A stretch of DNA of 64,000 bases, from positions 6,805,582 to 6,869,581 of the forward strand of contig NC_080164.1 of the NCBI RefSeq assembly GCF_950295315.1. Reading direction: 5' to 3'. Positions 32,735 to 43,391 of the stretch are shown here, piece by piece. A program made the translations under genes and the position numbers. The notes below the pieces were generated by a model, which saw nothing but the letters and a program-made list of their open reading frames with translations, did not search any database and was not told the DNA's origin. This DNA is from Erinaceus europaeus. Lineage: Eukaryota; Chordata; Mammalia; Eulipotyphla; Erinaceidae. Each line of letters opens with the position of its first letter. The stretch's first letter is position 1.

Positions 32735-33428
32735 TAAACCATCTTTATTTATTTATTGGATAGAGACAGCCAGGAATCGAGATGTGCAGGGAAATTGTGC
32801 CGATGCAGTCACATCTGCCATGTTGTCCCCTCAAGCTACTGCTAGTTCCCGCTAGAGCTGGGACATGCGAGAGTTGGGACATTCTCGGAGCACCTGTTCC
32901 ACCATGTTGTGCCCTCAGGGCATTGTCTATTTCCCCCGCCAAAGTTGAAGTGCTTTGGTCACTCCTCCCCCTTCCCATTCTCATGAGAGTTATCATCCTA
33001 TCCTGGAGTGCTCTGGTTACTCCTCCCCCTTTTCCCATTCTCGTGAAAGCTACTCCTATAAAAGCCCTTCTTCTTCCACACCTCGGTCTCTTGCCAGCGC
33101 TCCAATCGGTGTTCAGACGCAGGAAAGGTTACTGCGTGAGGCGGCCATTTTCGCTACCTCCACATGGCCCAACCTGCTTCTCTAGCACCCAACTCTGAGG
33201 TGCCAGCGCAAATAAAGATTTGTGTTCCCTCTTCACTCCTCTCTTCTCCGCGGCACACAACAACAGAGATGGAAGGGGATGGTAGAGAGGGAAAATCAGA
33301 GAGACACCTGCAACCCTGCTTCACCACTTGTGAAGCTTTTCCCCTGCAGGTGGGGGCCAGGGGCTCGAACCTGGGTCCTTATGCACTGTAACATGTGCGC
33401 TCAACCAGGTGCACTACCACCCGGCCCT
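32735..33428 (-). repeat. SINE-B split by an LTR
   Basis: Left piece 32735-32784 reads TATTGGATAGAGACAGCCAG. Right piece 33266-33428 reads GTGAAGCTTTTCCCCTGCAG and ends GGTGCACTACCACCCGGCC. They are one element interrupted at GAGATG. Confidence 0.9.
32785..33265 (+). mobile_element. Solo LTR inserted in the SINE-B, 6-bp target duplication
   Basis: 481 bp from TGCAGGGAAATT to CACACAACAACA, flanked by GAGATG at 32779-32784 and 33266-33271. The TATA box TATAAAAG is at 33057-33064 and AATAAA at 33211-33216, in LTR order. Two imperfect direct repeats of about 60 bp containing ACTCCTCCCCC (about 32945-33000 and 33005-33055) sit upstream of the TATA box, like U3 enhancer repeats. No internal viral sequence remains. 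Confidence 0.93.
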
Positions 33429-33484
33429 GAGAAAGAATTCTTGCTGCCTTCTGCCCACATTTTCCTTTTTAAAACTTATTTGTG

Positions 33485-33770
33485 GAAGTCGGGCGGTAGC
33501 GCAGCTGGTTAAACGCAGGTGGCACAAAGCGCAAAGACTGGCCTAAGGATCCTGGTTCGAGCCCCCAGCTCCCCACCTGCAGGGGAGTCGCTTCACAGGC
33601 GGTGAAGCAGGTCTGCAGGTGTCTGTCTTTCTCTCCCTGTCTTCCCCTCCTCTCTCCATTTCTCTCTGTCCTGTCCAACAACGATGACATCAACAACAAC
33701 AATAATAACTACAACAATAAAACAATATGGGCAACAAAAGGGAATAAGTAAATAAATATTAAAAAACAAA
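33485..33770 (+). repeat. SINE-A
   Basis: GAAGTCGGGCGGTAGCGCAG head, full body, AATAATAACTACAACAATAA tail. Confidence 0.93.
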
Positions 33771-34179
33771 AACTTATTCGTGAACTCCCAGTTCCAGGAG
33801 TTGCTTTAGCCAATTGGTCCCTGAAAATGCAAAGCACAGCTTACTCATCACTTCTTGTTTGTGATTTTAAATTGTCTGGTATGAGCAAATCAGCGGAAGA
33901 TTTTTCTCCATATTGTCTTAGCATATTTCATCATTTTGATTGAGTAGCTAGTCAATCCTTTATCTTTTCTCCCCTTCCTGTGACAGGGAGGTATGTCACT
34001 GGCAGGAGGAATAAGCCAGAGTTGCAAGTGTGAAACCCCAGATTCAATCCCAGAAATACTCACACCGGAGTGGTACTCTGGCAGCTTTTAGTCATGAGAG
34101 AAAAAAAAAATCTTAAAAACAACTCTAGTTTCTAAGTATTGAATTCTGTCTACTCCTTTCAAAAAATATTTTTATTACA

Positions 34180-34440
34180 TTTTAATATGAGAGAGGAGAA
34201 GGGGGGAGAGAAAGGGGGAGGGGGAAGGGGAACAGAGGGAGAGGAGAGGAGAGGAGAGGAGAGGAGAGGAGAGGAGAGGAGAGGAGAGGAGAGGAGAGGA
34301 GAGACGAGACGGAAGACAATGAGAGAAAGATCAGAGCGCTGCTCAGTTCTGGCTTATGATGATGTTGGGAACTGAAACTGGGACCTTGGAACCTCAGACA
34401 CGAGTGTCTCTTATTTATCTTTTCTGCTATTTCCCCAGAC
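34180..34440 (-). repeat. SINE-C with expanded (GGAGA)n
   Basis: About 14 GGAGA units at 34233-34302 inside a reverse SINE-C whose right part has AGAGCGCTGCTCAGTTCTGG and TTTTCTGCTATTTCCCCAG. Confidence 0.75.
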
Positions 34441-34457
34441 CAAATCCAGTCTATTCT

Positions 34458-34917
34458 TGTCAGGCTGAGCTTCACTGACGGGAGACAGATGACCAGGGAC
34501 TCATGGTCGAGCTGTACGCAGTACCTCTTTATTCATGCAGGACGCAGCGCAATCTATACCAAGCTAGACTAAACTAACAACTAACTAAAACGAACAATGT
34601 TGTCTTTATATATACTTCCCAAGTAGGGTGTGAACAGATGTGACTTAGAGAGGGTGGAGAGAAAAGTGACTGGTGAAAATCAGGGTGTGACAAGGAGAGG
34701 ATCAGGGTGTGACAAGGAGAGGGGGTGGAGCAGGTGAGAATTCTACCACTAAACCACCAATGCCCTGGAGGGAAGGTGGTGCTTTATGTAAATGTAAAAG
34801 TGATTTATGTAACTAGACGGCAGTGGTTATGTAAATAGAATGCAGTGTTAAGCAGGGGGGATTTAAACCAAATGAAACAGAAGGGGTTTTTAAAAGCAGA
34901 ATTAGAAGATACCAACA
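34458..34917 (-). mobile_element. Solo LTR with 6-bp target duplication and embedded tRNA-Gly half
   Basis: 460 bp, TG...CA on both strands, flanked by TATTCT at 34452-34457 and 34918-34923. On the - strand it starts TGTTGGTATCTTC, has a TATATATAAAG box at about 34605-34615, AATAAA at 34528-34533, and ends AGCTCAGCCTGACA. A tandem 22-bp repeat containing GATCAGGGTGTGACAAGG lies at about 34677-34721. The 34-bp tRNA-Gly-like stretch is listed separately. No viral genes remain. Confidence 0.93.
34730..34763 (-). other. tRNA-Gly(GCC) 5'-half-like sequence inside the LTR
   Basis: The - strand reads GCATTGGTGGTTTAGTGGTA then GAATTCTCACCTGC, differing at two positions from the 5' half of tRNA-Gly(GCC) as I know it. 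Both differences are pyrimidine or purine transitions. It covers the A box but the tRNA 3' half is absent, so it is not a tRNA gene. Confidence 0.85.
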
Positions 34918-34923
34918 TATTCT

Positions 34924-35483
34924 TGACAAAGTTTATTACTGTGGCTTTCTGTATTTTAATTATTTCCCTGTAGTAACTCTTATGTTATCCTCAGTATTAG
35001 TTTTAATACCTTTTTCTTCTTCGTAGTCTAAATACTTATATTTTATATTCTTCTTAAACAGTTATTTTTTTTCCCATTTAAAAAAAAATCTTATCCCAAA
35101 TAGAAAATATTAAACCACCTTGGGTTATAATGGCAGACAGACATCCCAGCCATATGGGAGAAACCCGCCACAAACAGGGAAAAGGTGTGCTAGGCCGCTC
35201 CTCCTCTAACATCCTTTTATATTCTCCCAACTCTGAAAATTTTAGAAAAAATAACTGAAAATGAAGACAGTTATAATAAAGTTCATATGCATGCAAATTC
35301 CTAAAGACTTCTAAAATATCTGAGTACACGTTAACTCAATGGGTGTGATTTCCTGTTGAGAAAGCAGAGGGTATACTCACATATCAGCAGCATACCCCTC
35401 TCCTCTCCAATTCTACGGCCCACTCTTCTTAGTAACTTAGAAATCACACTTGAAGTCCTGAACATAATCAAGTTGTTCACAGG
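34924..35483. other. SMC6 intron stretch, nothing identified
   Basis: AT-rich, no recognised repeat. Confidence 0.4.
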
Positions 35484-35600
35484 AGCAGTGCTGTGATGGG
35501 GAGGTGACTCAGGGGGAGAGCACAGGACTTGCATGTGTAAGGTCCCAAGTCCCATCCCTGACACCGCGAGACTGGCGTGATGCTCTGGTTCACAGTTTCT
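35484..35600 (+). repeat. SINE-D-like
   Basis: GGGAGGTGACTCAGGGGGAG, GGTCCCAAGTCCCATCCCTG, GTGATGCTCTGG. Confidence 0.5.
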
Positions 35601-35888
35601 CTGAGAAGTAGGTTGTTTTTAATGATCAGTCAGGAAGTGACTGACAGCTAAGCTATCAAACAACACAGGTAAAATTTTAAAATGTACTCTTAAATGATTT
35701 TATTTCCCTAAAGTGGTTTCCAAAAACACGTATTAAGAAAGAAAAATGTGAACTAGATTCGGGAAAGTAACGGAGCTATGACAACAGGCAGGGTCTGGTG
35801 GCACTTTATTTTCTAGTCCTTGAGCTACTGAAACAACAGAGCAGGCAAGCAATAAAGCAGTACAGACAGATAAAGTGTCTAACAAACA

Positions 35889-35988
35889 GGGCGGTGGGGG
35901 GAGATAGCACATGGTTATGCAAAGAGACTCTCAGGCCAGAGGCTCCAAAGTCCCCTGCCTCACCATAAGCCATAAAAGAGAGAGAAAA

Positions 35989-36019
<31 letters not shown>

Positions 36020-36030
36020 AAAAAAAAAAG
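35889..36030 (+). repeat. SINE-C, with internal deletion
   Basis: GGGGAGATAGCACATGGTTA, then CCATAAGCCATAAAAGAGAG and a (GA)n tail. Confidence 0.75.
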
Positions 36031-36276
36031 ATCTAAGAAAGTGGTAATAAAAGTTGTCATCTACTGAGGAGGAAAAAAAAATGGCAATTTATTCACCCAA
36101 AGACATGAGCAGGAACAGTTAATTCTAACTGGTGTAATAAAAATTTGACCAGTAGCCATTTCTGTGGTTATATGTATGTTTAACTTTAAATTCCTCTAGA
36201 GAAATGTCTAGTGAGTACACCGAGATATGAACACAAACTGAAACGTCTATGTAGCAGGGAAAAAGCTCATCTTTAC

Positions 36277-36447
36277 CTTAAGCGGGTCTGCCTGCTCTGA
36301 GAGCTGGTTGATTTTCAGTTTAATTGCATCATACTTCTTTTCTGCTTCTATTTTCAGACTTCTGAGATGTTCCATATTTTCTCTTTGTTGCTCCATATTT
36401 TTCTCAACCATTTTCATTTTTATTTTATTTTCATGAGCTTCATCTTC
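36277..36447 (-). CDS. SMC6: SMC6 exon (about residues 741-797), coiled coil
   Basis: 57 codons: [57 protein letters not shown]. Acceptor ACCAG/GAA, donor AAG/GTAAAG, phase 0. Confidence 0.97.
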
Positions 36448-36628
36448 CTGGTAATATTTAGAGAGCACACAGAAATAATTGATGAAGACAGGAGAAATAA
36501 AGTAGAAACTAAGGTTACTAATCAAAGCTAAAGGTGAGTTCTTGCTAGAGTAAAGCCACAGGCTCATAGTCCAGCCTTCACCATTTCATGCAGTTCTTGG
36601 TATAGACACCTAGTGAATACTTATTCAT

Positions 36629-36906
36629 TTTTTAATATTTACTTATTCCCTTTTGTTGCTCTTGTTGTTTCACTGTTGTAGTTATTACTGTTGTCTTCAT
36701 CGTTGGATAGGACAGAGAGAAATGGAGAGAGGAGGGGAAGACAGAGAGAGGGGGAGAGAAAGACAGACACCTGCAGACCTGCTTCACCGCCTGTGGAGCG
36801 ACTCCCCTGCAGGTGGGGAGCCGGGGGCTCAAACCGGGATCCTCCCGCCGGTCCTTGCGCTTCACGTCACGTGTACTTAACCCGCTGTGCTATCGCCCAA
36901 CTCCCA
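36629..36906 (-). mobile_element. SINE-A with 13-bp target duplication
   Basis: Flanked by AATACTTATTCAT at 36616-36628 and 36907-36919, a perfect match. Confidence 0.94.
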
Positions 36907-36919
36907 AATACTTATTCAT

Positions 36920-37579
36920 CTTAAAAAACTTAGCAATCTATGTATTACAGTAACTCAGAAAAGACTGATGAACAGTTGCCCAATTAAAAGAAAAAAAAAT
37001 GTATGTTTGACAAATCCTTGATACAATACACGATCAGGAAACAAGAAAAGCATGTAAGGGTGTCAGCAACGATGGACCAAGATGACGTTCGTTGATTAGG
37101 ACCAACAGGCACTACACTAGGACTGTTGTTGTTACTGTTGTTTCAGAGTTGAGACTAGAAAGCACAACTAAGTTTGGATGGTTTTATTTCACGCAGTGCA
37201 AGAAAAATTCAGTAACTCTTCACACGGTTCTATGTTCAAAGCATCAGGAGAAATCTGAAGTTCTATATTATCTGTAAATAAAAATATCTCCTCTGCAAGT
37301 AAAAGCCACGTTCTGTCCCCTCCCCCAAATGAAGGTAGAGTCATAGAGAGTAGCTTAACGTAGCCCACTCCCCACCAAACTGGAGGAAGTTGTGGTGCTG
37401 TGGTGTCTTTCACAATCTCTCTGCCTCTTTGCTTCTCTCACTGTGAAAAAAGTCGTCCTGGAGAGGGAGACGCCTTGATAATGAAAAAAGAAAAAACTTA
37501 CAAGAAGTTAAAAAAAAAAAAAAAGGAAGTAGATCCTGTCAACTTAAAAGAGACTTTTCCATTAATGTTACTTTAAAAA
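36920..37579. other. SMC6 intron stretch; degenerate SINE piece near 37350-37460
   Basis: Mostly unique. CCCCACCAAACTGGAGGAAG and GGTGCTGTGGTGTCTTTCAC hint at an old tRNA-like SINE. Confidence 0.35.
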
Positions 37580-37878
37580 AAAACATTTTATATTTATTTT
37601 CCCTTTTGTTGCCTCTGTTTTTTTTATTGCTGTTGTAGTTATTATTGTTGCTGTTATTGATGATGTCATTGTTGGATAGGACAGAGAGAAACAGAGAGAG
37701 GAGGGGAAGACAGAGGGGGGAGAGAAAGATAGACACCTGCAGATCTGCTTCACTGCTTGTGAAGTGACGCCCCTGCAGGCGGAGAGCTGGGGGCTCGAAC
37801 CGGGATCCTTATGCTGGTCCTTGCGCTTTGCGCCACGTGCGCTTAACCCACTGTGCTACCTACCACCTGACTCCCTAA
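37580..37878 (-). repeat. SINE-A
   Basis: Reverse copy flanked by diverged TAATGTTACTTTAAA and TAACGTTACATTTAAA. It ends about 45 bp from an SMC6 exon. Confidence 0.9.
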
Positions 37879-37924
37879 CGTTACATTTAAATAGAAGAAG
37901 AAATTGAAAATAAAAACTTCTTAC

Positions 37925-38005
37925 CAAGGTGGCAATATCTACAGACTGGTGTTCTTCTATATTCTCAAGCTCCCGAATTTCGGAACAATTTTTCCTTATT
38001 TTCAT
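37925..38005 (-). CDS. SMC6: SMC6 exon (about residues 714-740), coiled coil
   Basis: 27 codons: [20 protein letters not shown] then SVDIATL. Phase 0 on both sides. A SINE-A copy lies about 45 bp beyond its donor. Confidence 0.97.
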
Positions 38006-38594
38006 CTGGAAAGAAAGTATTTAAATTTTAGTAACATATATAAGTTCTGTTCTCACTTAAATGACTTTATAATAAAAGGGATACTGAATAAACCAAAGTT
38101 AAGTGTAAAGATTGCTATGACCAACCTCCCTGGTAATCCATCCTCAAGTAGCAAAAGATAGAAATACCACATCTTAGCATTTACGATGACGACAATGTGG
38201 AATCTAGAGAGAAAACATTTTTTCTGAAACTCTAAATCTCACATGATGAACTAGTGCAATCCAAGTGCTACCTGACAGATACTTCTGAGATACTTCTTTT
38301 CTATGTGTGCCATGAGGTCACGGCTGTTTCATTGAGTATTTTGACTACCATCTCCCCACTAGTGTACTGTACGAGGCATAATGATGCAAACTAAATGTTT
38401 TACTGTGGTTTCCATAAAGATATTTACAGCATTCTTAAATTTTGTTCTATTGCACCTGGGACCCCAGAATCTTAGGCACAAGGTTCTACTGCACAGCCAT
38501 TGTGCTTTGCCTGGCCTTGCTTAAATTGCTTGACAGTGTAAATACTGGTAAACTCAAACCAACCTATTTAAGTCTGTTGTATGCTTTACATTGG

Positions 38595-38766
38595 GTTGTT
38601 CTAGCTCTCCCCCTGCCAAGAAAATTGGTTCAGTCCTGCTAGTTTCGCGGGCCCGCTTGTCCCCACCCCAAGGAACCCCGAGAGAGTTCCAGAGTTAGAG
38701 AGTGCTTGGTGCCGCCGTGGGGGAAAGAGGCAGCAGAGTTCTGTTTGGTGATTAGTTTGGTTTAGT
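38595..38766 (+). mobile_element. Partial LTR-like sequence
   Basis: TTGTTCTAGCTCTCCCCCTG, TAGTTTCGCGGGCCCGCTTG, then a purine-rich GAGAGAGTTCCAGAGTTAGA stretch. It has the look of a truncated LTR abutting a SINE-A. No terminal duplication found. Confidence 0.35.
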
Positions 38767-38767
38767 T

Positions 38768-38985
38768 ATTGCTGTCATCGTTACTGGATAGGACAGAGAG
38801 AAATGAAGAGAGGAGAGGAAGACGGGGAGAGAAAGATAACACACTTGCAGACCTGCTTCACCACCTGTGAAGGGACTCCCCTGCAGTTGGGGAGCCGGGG
38901 GCTCGAACCGGGATCCTCACACTGGTCCTTGAGCTTTGTGCCCCCTGCACTTAAGCCGCTGTGCTACCGCCTGATTCCCCTACCT
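38768..38985 (-). repeat. SINE-A
   Basis: TACTGGATAGGACAGAGAGA, CACTTGCAGACCTGC, ending TGTGCTACCGCCTGATTCCC. Confidence 0.9.
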
Positions 38986-39160
38986 TCTATTTGTTTGGTA
39001 GAGCACAATCTCACTACTCCAGATACCTTTTCTCCTTCAGACAGAGATGGCACTGCACCCCTTCCCCAGCCAGCGTTGCTGGAACCAGGACACAGCCTAC
39101 CTGTAACGCATGACATGGTCTGATGGGTCCTACCCAGGGGCTGCCTCTTCAACCCCTTAC

Positions 39161-39296
39161 CTTCAGTTCTTTAGAATGCAGCTGACACTTTCTCAGAAAA
39201 TCTTCATTGCGCCCAATATCTTTTTCAAGGGTAGACAAGTGCTGCTGGAGATTTAAAATCTGGGCCTTCTTGTTTTCAATCTCATTCTCCAACTCA
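39161..39296 (-). CDS. SMC6: SMC6 exon (about residues 668-713), coiled coil
   Basis: 136 nt: [45 protein letters not shown]. Start of the returning coiled-coil strand. The acceptor TCAAG/T has A at -3. Confidence 0.96.
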
Positions 39297-39579
39297 CTTG
39301 ACAGAAAAAAAAAAAAAGAGGATAAAATGCTTTAAATCTTCTGAATATTTACAATAGACTTGTGAAACTAATTTGTTAATGATAGGAAAATACAAAGATT
39401 TCAAAAAAGAACGGAAACTGGAGTCAAGTCTTCTTTTATTAACAGTATGTATCATTTTTGTGTGTGTGACACAGTGACAAGTACAGGAAGACACAGAATT
39501 CAGACATGCAGGGATTACAAGTGGCTTTTGTTTTCTGACTCCGATTTTTCAGTAGTTTAAAAAATCGCCATCAACTTTT

Positions 39580-39720
39580 TGTGTGTCATCTCCAGGGCTC
39601 CAGTGCTCTGGACTTTTCCATTTAGAGATGCAGAGAAATCAGTACCAGCTCTTCTTCCAGTGCAGTGGGGCCCAGGATCAAACCAGGGCAAAGCTGGGCA
39701 CGATTCAGGTAAGCTACTGC
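39580..39720 (-). repeat. SINE-E
   Basis: CTCCAGGGCTCCAGTGCTCT with GGATCAAACCAGGGCAAAGC. Confidence 0.4.
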
Positions 39721-39936
39721 CGCCAACCGGACAATGACTGTGTCTCAGCTTCCAAAGGACCAGCCTGGTTCAGGCCGACACAAATGCAGAAAGTCACTTA
39801 GGTATCATTAGGATTTGGTAACTTTCAAGCAAGTGAAAGCTTGAAGGCATGGGGAAAAAAAGAAACAAAAAAACAAAACCCTTTAAACACCAATGTTCAC
39901 CCAGCTTTTACATAGAGTAGCACTGGCATAATGTAC

Positions 39937-40222
39937 CTGCACTTCTGTTCACCTGACTACCGTATAGTTACATGTGCTCAGTCAAGAACTGGGAAGACCT
40001 GACTTTAAATCATGGCACAGCAGCCATGTCCTGCACTTCTGTTTACCTGACTACCATATAGTTACATGTGCTCAGTCAAGAACTGGGAAGACCTGACTTT
40101 AAATCATGGCACAGCGGCCATGTCCAGCACTTCTGTTTACCTGACTACCATATAGTTAGTTACATGTGCTCAGTCAAGAACTGGGAAGACCTGACTTAAA
40201 ATCATGGCACAGCGGCCATGTC
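39937..40222 (+). repeat. 94-bp tandem repeat, three units
   Basis: Units start at 39937, 40031 and 40125 (CTGCACTTCTGTTCACCTGA and variants). Units 1 and 2 are 94 bp; unit 3 carries a TAGT insertion and is 98 bp. Differences between units are few. Confidence 0.95.
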
Positions 40223-40412
40223 CAGTGGAGAAGCAATTACAGAAGCCAGACCTCCCACCTTCTGCACTCTACAAAGAATTTTGGTCCATACTCCCAGGGG
40301 GATAAAGAACAGGGAAGTTTCCAATGGAGACGTGGAAGTCTGGTGGTGGGAATTGTACCCTTGTTATCTTACAATCCTGTTAATCATTATGAAATCATGA
40401 AAAAAAAAAGAA
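40223..40412 (+). repeat. L1 3' end
   Basis: GGAGAAGCAATTACAGAAGC, CCATACTCCCAGGGGGATAA, GTGGGAATTGTACCCTTGTT, then an A-rich tail. It runs straight on from the tandem trimer. Confidence 0.75.
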
Positions 40413-40414
40413 AA

Positions 40415-40602
40415 TAAATTGGTGTATTGCACCAAAGTAAAAGACTCTGGGGTAGAGCTGGGGTTCAGGTCCTAGGACATGATGACACAGGAGGACCTAG
40501 TGGGGGTTGAATAGAAATGTGGAAAACTCAGACACTGGACAAACTTGCATTTTTACTGCTGACTGTACGCCATTAATTCCGCCAATAAAGAACTTAAAAA
40601 GA
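40415..40602 (+). repeat. R1 family copy
   Basis: TTGCACCAAAGTAAAAGACT, GAGGACCTAGTGGGGGTTGA, ATGTGGAAAACTCAGACACT, CCGCCAATAAAGAACTT. Confidence 0.8.
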
Positions 40603-40603
40603 C

Positions 40604-40860
40604 TAGGGAGTCAGGCAGTAGCACAGCTGGTTAAGCGCACGGACCGGCGGAAGGATCCCAGTTCGAGCCCCTGGCTCCCCACCTGCAGGGAAGTTGCTTC
40701 ACAGGCAGTGAAGCAGGTCTGCAGGTGTCTATCTTTCTCTCCCCCTGTCTTTCCCTCCTCTCTCCATTTCTCTGTCCTATCCAACAACAACGACATCAAT
40801 AATAACTACAACAATAAAACAACAAGGGGAACATAAGGGAATAAATATAAAAAAATTTTA
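40604..40860 (+). repeat. SINE-A with a head deletion
   Basis: GGGAGTCAGGCAGTAGCACA head, then GCGCACGGACCGGCGGAAGG, lacking the GTGGTGCAAAGCGCAAG stretch. Confidence 0.92.
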
Positions 40861-41024
40861 AAAAATAAAGAAATTTAAAAACGAAGAAGGGAAAAAAGAA
40901 TGAAAAAAAATTCATGGCACAACAGACAAAAAGCTGCCACTTTAACACAGGCACACTTAAGCAATTGCGGACTTTCACGTAGTCTGTGCAAAAGATGCTG
41001 TGCAAATTAAAATGGTGGGGGGGG

Positions 41025-41230
41025 GTGTTAGGAAATAGTTCACCTGGCAGGTCATGTGCTTCCCCAAGCGTGAAACCCCAGGTTCTAGTCTTGGTGCCAC
41101 CTGGGAGCACCATGGCACCAGGAAGGAAGTTCCACAGTCGGTGGCCTGGGAGTCTCCCTATCCCACCCCCACCCTGTCCAAGGAAAAAGGAGGAAGAGGA
41201 GCATGCAGACACAGAGCTCCGACAGTGCAA
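41025..41230 (+). repeat. SINE-E-like
   Basis: AGGAAATAGTTCACCTGGCA, CGTGAAACCCCAGGTTCTAG, CACCTGGGAGCACCATGGCA. Confidence 0.45.
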
Positions 41231-41460
41231 ATAAATAGAAAGAAAGTGAAGACTACACAACATTGATTCCCTTGTCATTTAATTCTGTTCCGCTGCTAAG
41301 TATAAAATTTGGTAGAGACTTTACGATAGCCCCACAGTTTACTTCCCCTGATGCTACTCTCACAGCACAAGGAAGACTAGTTCCACCTGCAGTGGGGAGG
41401 TCTGTATGAACACAACAGTCATTTCTCAAACCTCGAGCCATTTAGGAAACTTTCACATTA

Positions 41461-41675
41461 GGGGCCGACTGGTGGTTCCCCCAGTAGAGTGCAGACACCA
41501 CCATGTGTGAGGACCTGGGTTCAAGCCCCGTGTCGTGTCCCCCCTCTGCATGGGAGGGGTGCGTTACTGATGGAGCAGTGTTGCAGGTATCTCTCCTGGT
41601 GTGTCTTCCTCAAAAAGAAAAACAAGTCACCAGGAAGGGTAAAGTCCTGTAGGCACAGAGCCGGGGGCGAAAGAC
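41461..41675 (+). repeat. Diverged SINE-B
   Basis: GGGGCCGACTGGTGGTTCCC head, GACCTGGGTTCAAGCCCCGT, GGAGCAGTGTTGCAGGTATC. Confidence 0.65.
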
Positions 41676-41714
41676 AAAACCAAAACTTGCATTTTCTTAA
41701 ATCTTTTCTTCTTT

Positions 41715-41850
41715 TTATGGCGGCCAGGGCTCACTGCTGGGGCTCGGTGCTGGCTAGACGCATCCCCTGCTCCTGAGGGGGGAGGGCGGGCAGTGGCAGA
41801 GAGCGAGCTGGACACCTGCAGCCCTGCCTCCCTGCCTCTTGGCCTCTTAA
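41715..41850 (-). repeat. SINE-A long-form fragment
   Basis: CTGCTGGGGCTCGGTGCTGG then GACACCTGCAGCCCTGCCTC. Confidence 0.5.
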
Positions 41851-41938
41851 GCTCCCAGCTCTTAAAACATAAAGTCTTCTAGATCATTATTCAGCTCCAA
41901 GTCATCAATTAATCCAATACAGTAGCTTACCCGGGAAG

Positions 41939-41940
<2 letters not shown>

Positions 41941-41985
<45 letters not shown>
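41941..41985 (+). repeat. (CA)n microsatellite
   Basis: About 22 CA units. Confidence 0.97.
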
Positions 41986-41988
<3 letters not shown>

Positions 41989-42244
41989 TGCATGTGTATT
42001 TCACATGTGGTATGTGAGGCCTCAAACATGTGTCTTGTCACTGACACACATCCCTGGCTTAGGGTTGATAAAACTCAGGAGTTATAAAAACACAAGGAGG
42101 AAGCTTTCTTGATAACCACCCTGCCGCCTCCCCCCAATTAAAATCTTATTCATGTGCTTAAGTGGCATTTTGTTTAATCTATCAATGTGTCTTCTATAGA
42201 AGCATTATTTCCCAATATTATATTCAAACTACACTGCTTTTTTT

Positions 42245-42318
42245 TTTAAACAATGCATGTACAAACTATTGTATTTACTGGCGACTATAAAACATTAATC
42301 CCTCAATAAAGGGGAAAA
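42245..42318 (+). repeat. R1 family, 3' fragment
   Basis: ATGTACAAACTATTGTATTT, CTATAAAACATTAATCCC, CAATAAAGGGG. Confidence 0.7.
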
Positions 42319-42762
42319 AGGTTAAGAAAAAAAAAAAAAACTACACTGCTTAATTTTCTCATTTAAACTGTGCAGCTCAAAGGTAACAGAAGCTTAGTGC
42401 GGAAATGGAGCCAGAATGTGAATCAGCAAGCTCGTATTCTCTGTGAGAAAAGCAGCAGAACGAACCAGGAAGGGGCACAGTGAGAGATCTGATTCACACT
42501 CTCAGCTGAGTGGCTCATCTTCTCTGCAGATCAGCCAGTCAAGAACACTGTCTTCTCACTCCACAGCACGGCTGTCAAAGTGACGATGGACGGGAAGTAG
42601 CTGTCAACTTGGAACCCCACATTCAGCTAGCTGATGTTTCAAGAACCATCCATCATTCATATCTATTCCAAACTCCTCACTCAAAGAACAGTTTAGAGGA
42701 AAGGGATGGAACTAAACTCCAACAGAAAATGGAATAACACGACAATTATGCTGGGTACCAAC

Positions 42763-42923
42763 CTTATTTCAGAATCCACGTCTCTGCTTAGGAACTTAGG
42801 CCTTGTATTTTCCGATGAATAGTAACGTCCTGCAAAGACCTGGTCACCATCAGCAGTAAAGGCTTCTCTACAATTCCGGGGGGGCCTTTGCGACTGCATT
42901 ACTGCACGAGCCACAGAATTATT
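42763..42923 (-). CDS. SMC6: SMC6 exon (about residues 615-668), end of hinge
   Basis: 161 nt: [53 protein letters not shown] plus two bases of a split Ser. This closes the hinge before the returning coiled coil. The donor AAG/GTTGGT departs from the GTRAGT consensus. Confidence 0.97.
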
Positions 42924-42954
42924 CTAAGAGAATGAGGGGGGAAAAAAAGTTTAA

Positions 42955-43108
42955 TTAACTTTAATGAGAGAGATCCACAGAGAAAGATAGACACCATAGT
43001 ACTTACTGCTCAGCTCTGGCTTACGGTGGTGCTGGGGACTGAACCTGAAACATTAAAGTCTCAGGCATCAGAGTCTTTTTGCATAACCATTATGCTATCT
43101 TCCCCAGA
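42955..43108 (-). repeat. SINE-C
   Basis: TACTGCTCAGCTCTGGCTTA, AACCATTATGCTATCTTCCC. Confidence 0.85.
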
Positions 43109-43391
43109 CCTGTCCGAGTATTACTGATGCCACAACTTAACATTACTAGTTATTATTTTAATGTTAGATTATTTTAATTTAAACCTGCACATTAAATACT
43201 GCTATATAGTAAGAATCTTACAACTTTCAAGTTCAAAAAAAAAAAAACACAAAACAAACAAAAATTACCGAGTCTGCGACAGGGTAGATAATATTATATG
43301 ACAAACTGACATTTTATTTCTCTATGATACAGAAGGGAAATTAGTTCTGAAAACTCAAGTATCAGAAAATTCAGCAAGCAGCTGGCCTTAC

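Noticed and set aside
32782..33198. 138-codon open frame
   Set aside because: It lies entirely within the solo LTR (promoter and U5 region), so it is not a gene.
39937..40222. Regular repeats resembling a CRISPR array
   Set aside because: Units are contiguous 94-mers without unique spacers, in a mammalian intron beside an L1 end.
40796..41278. 160-codon open frame on the - strand
   Set aside because: Composed of SINE-E and SINE-A tail sequence.
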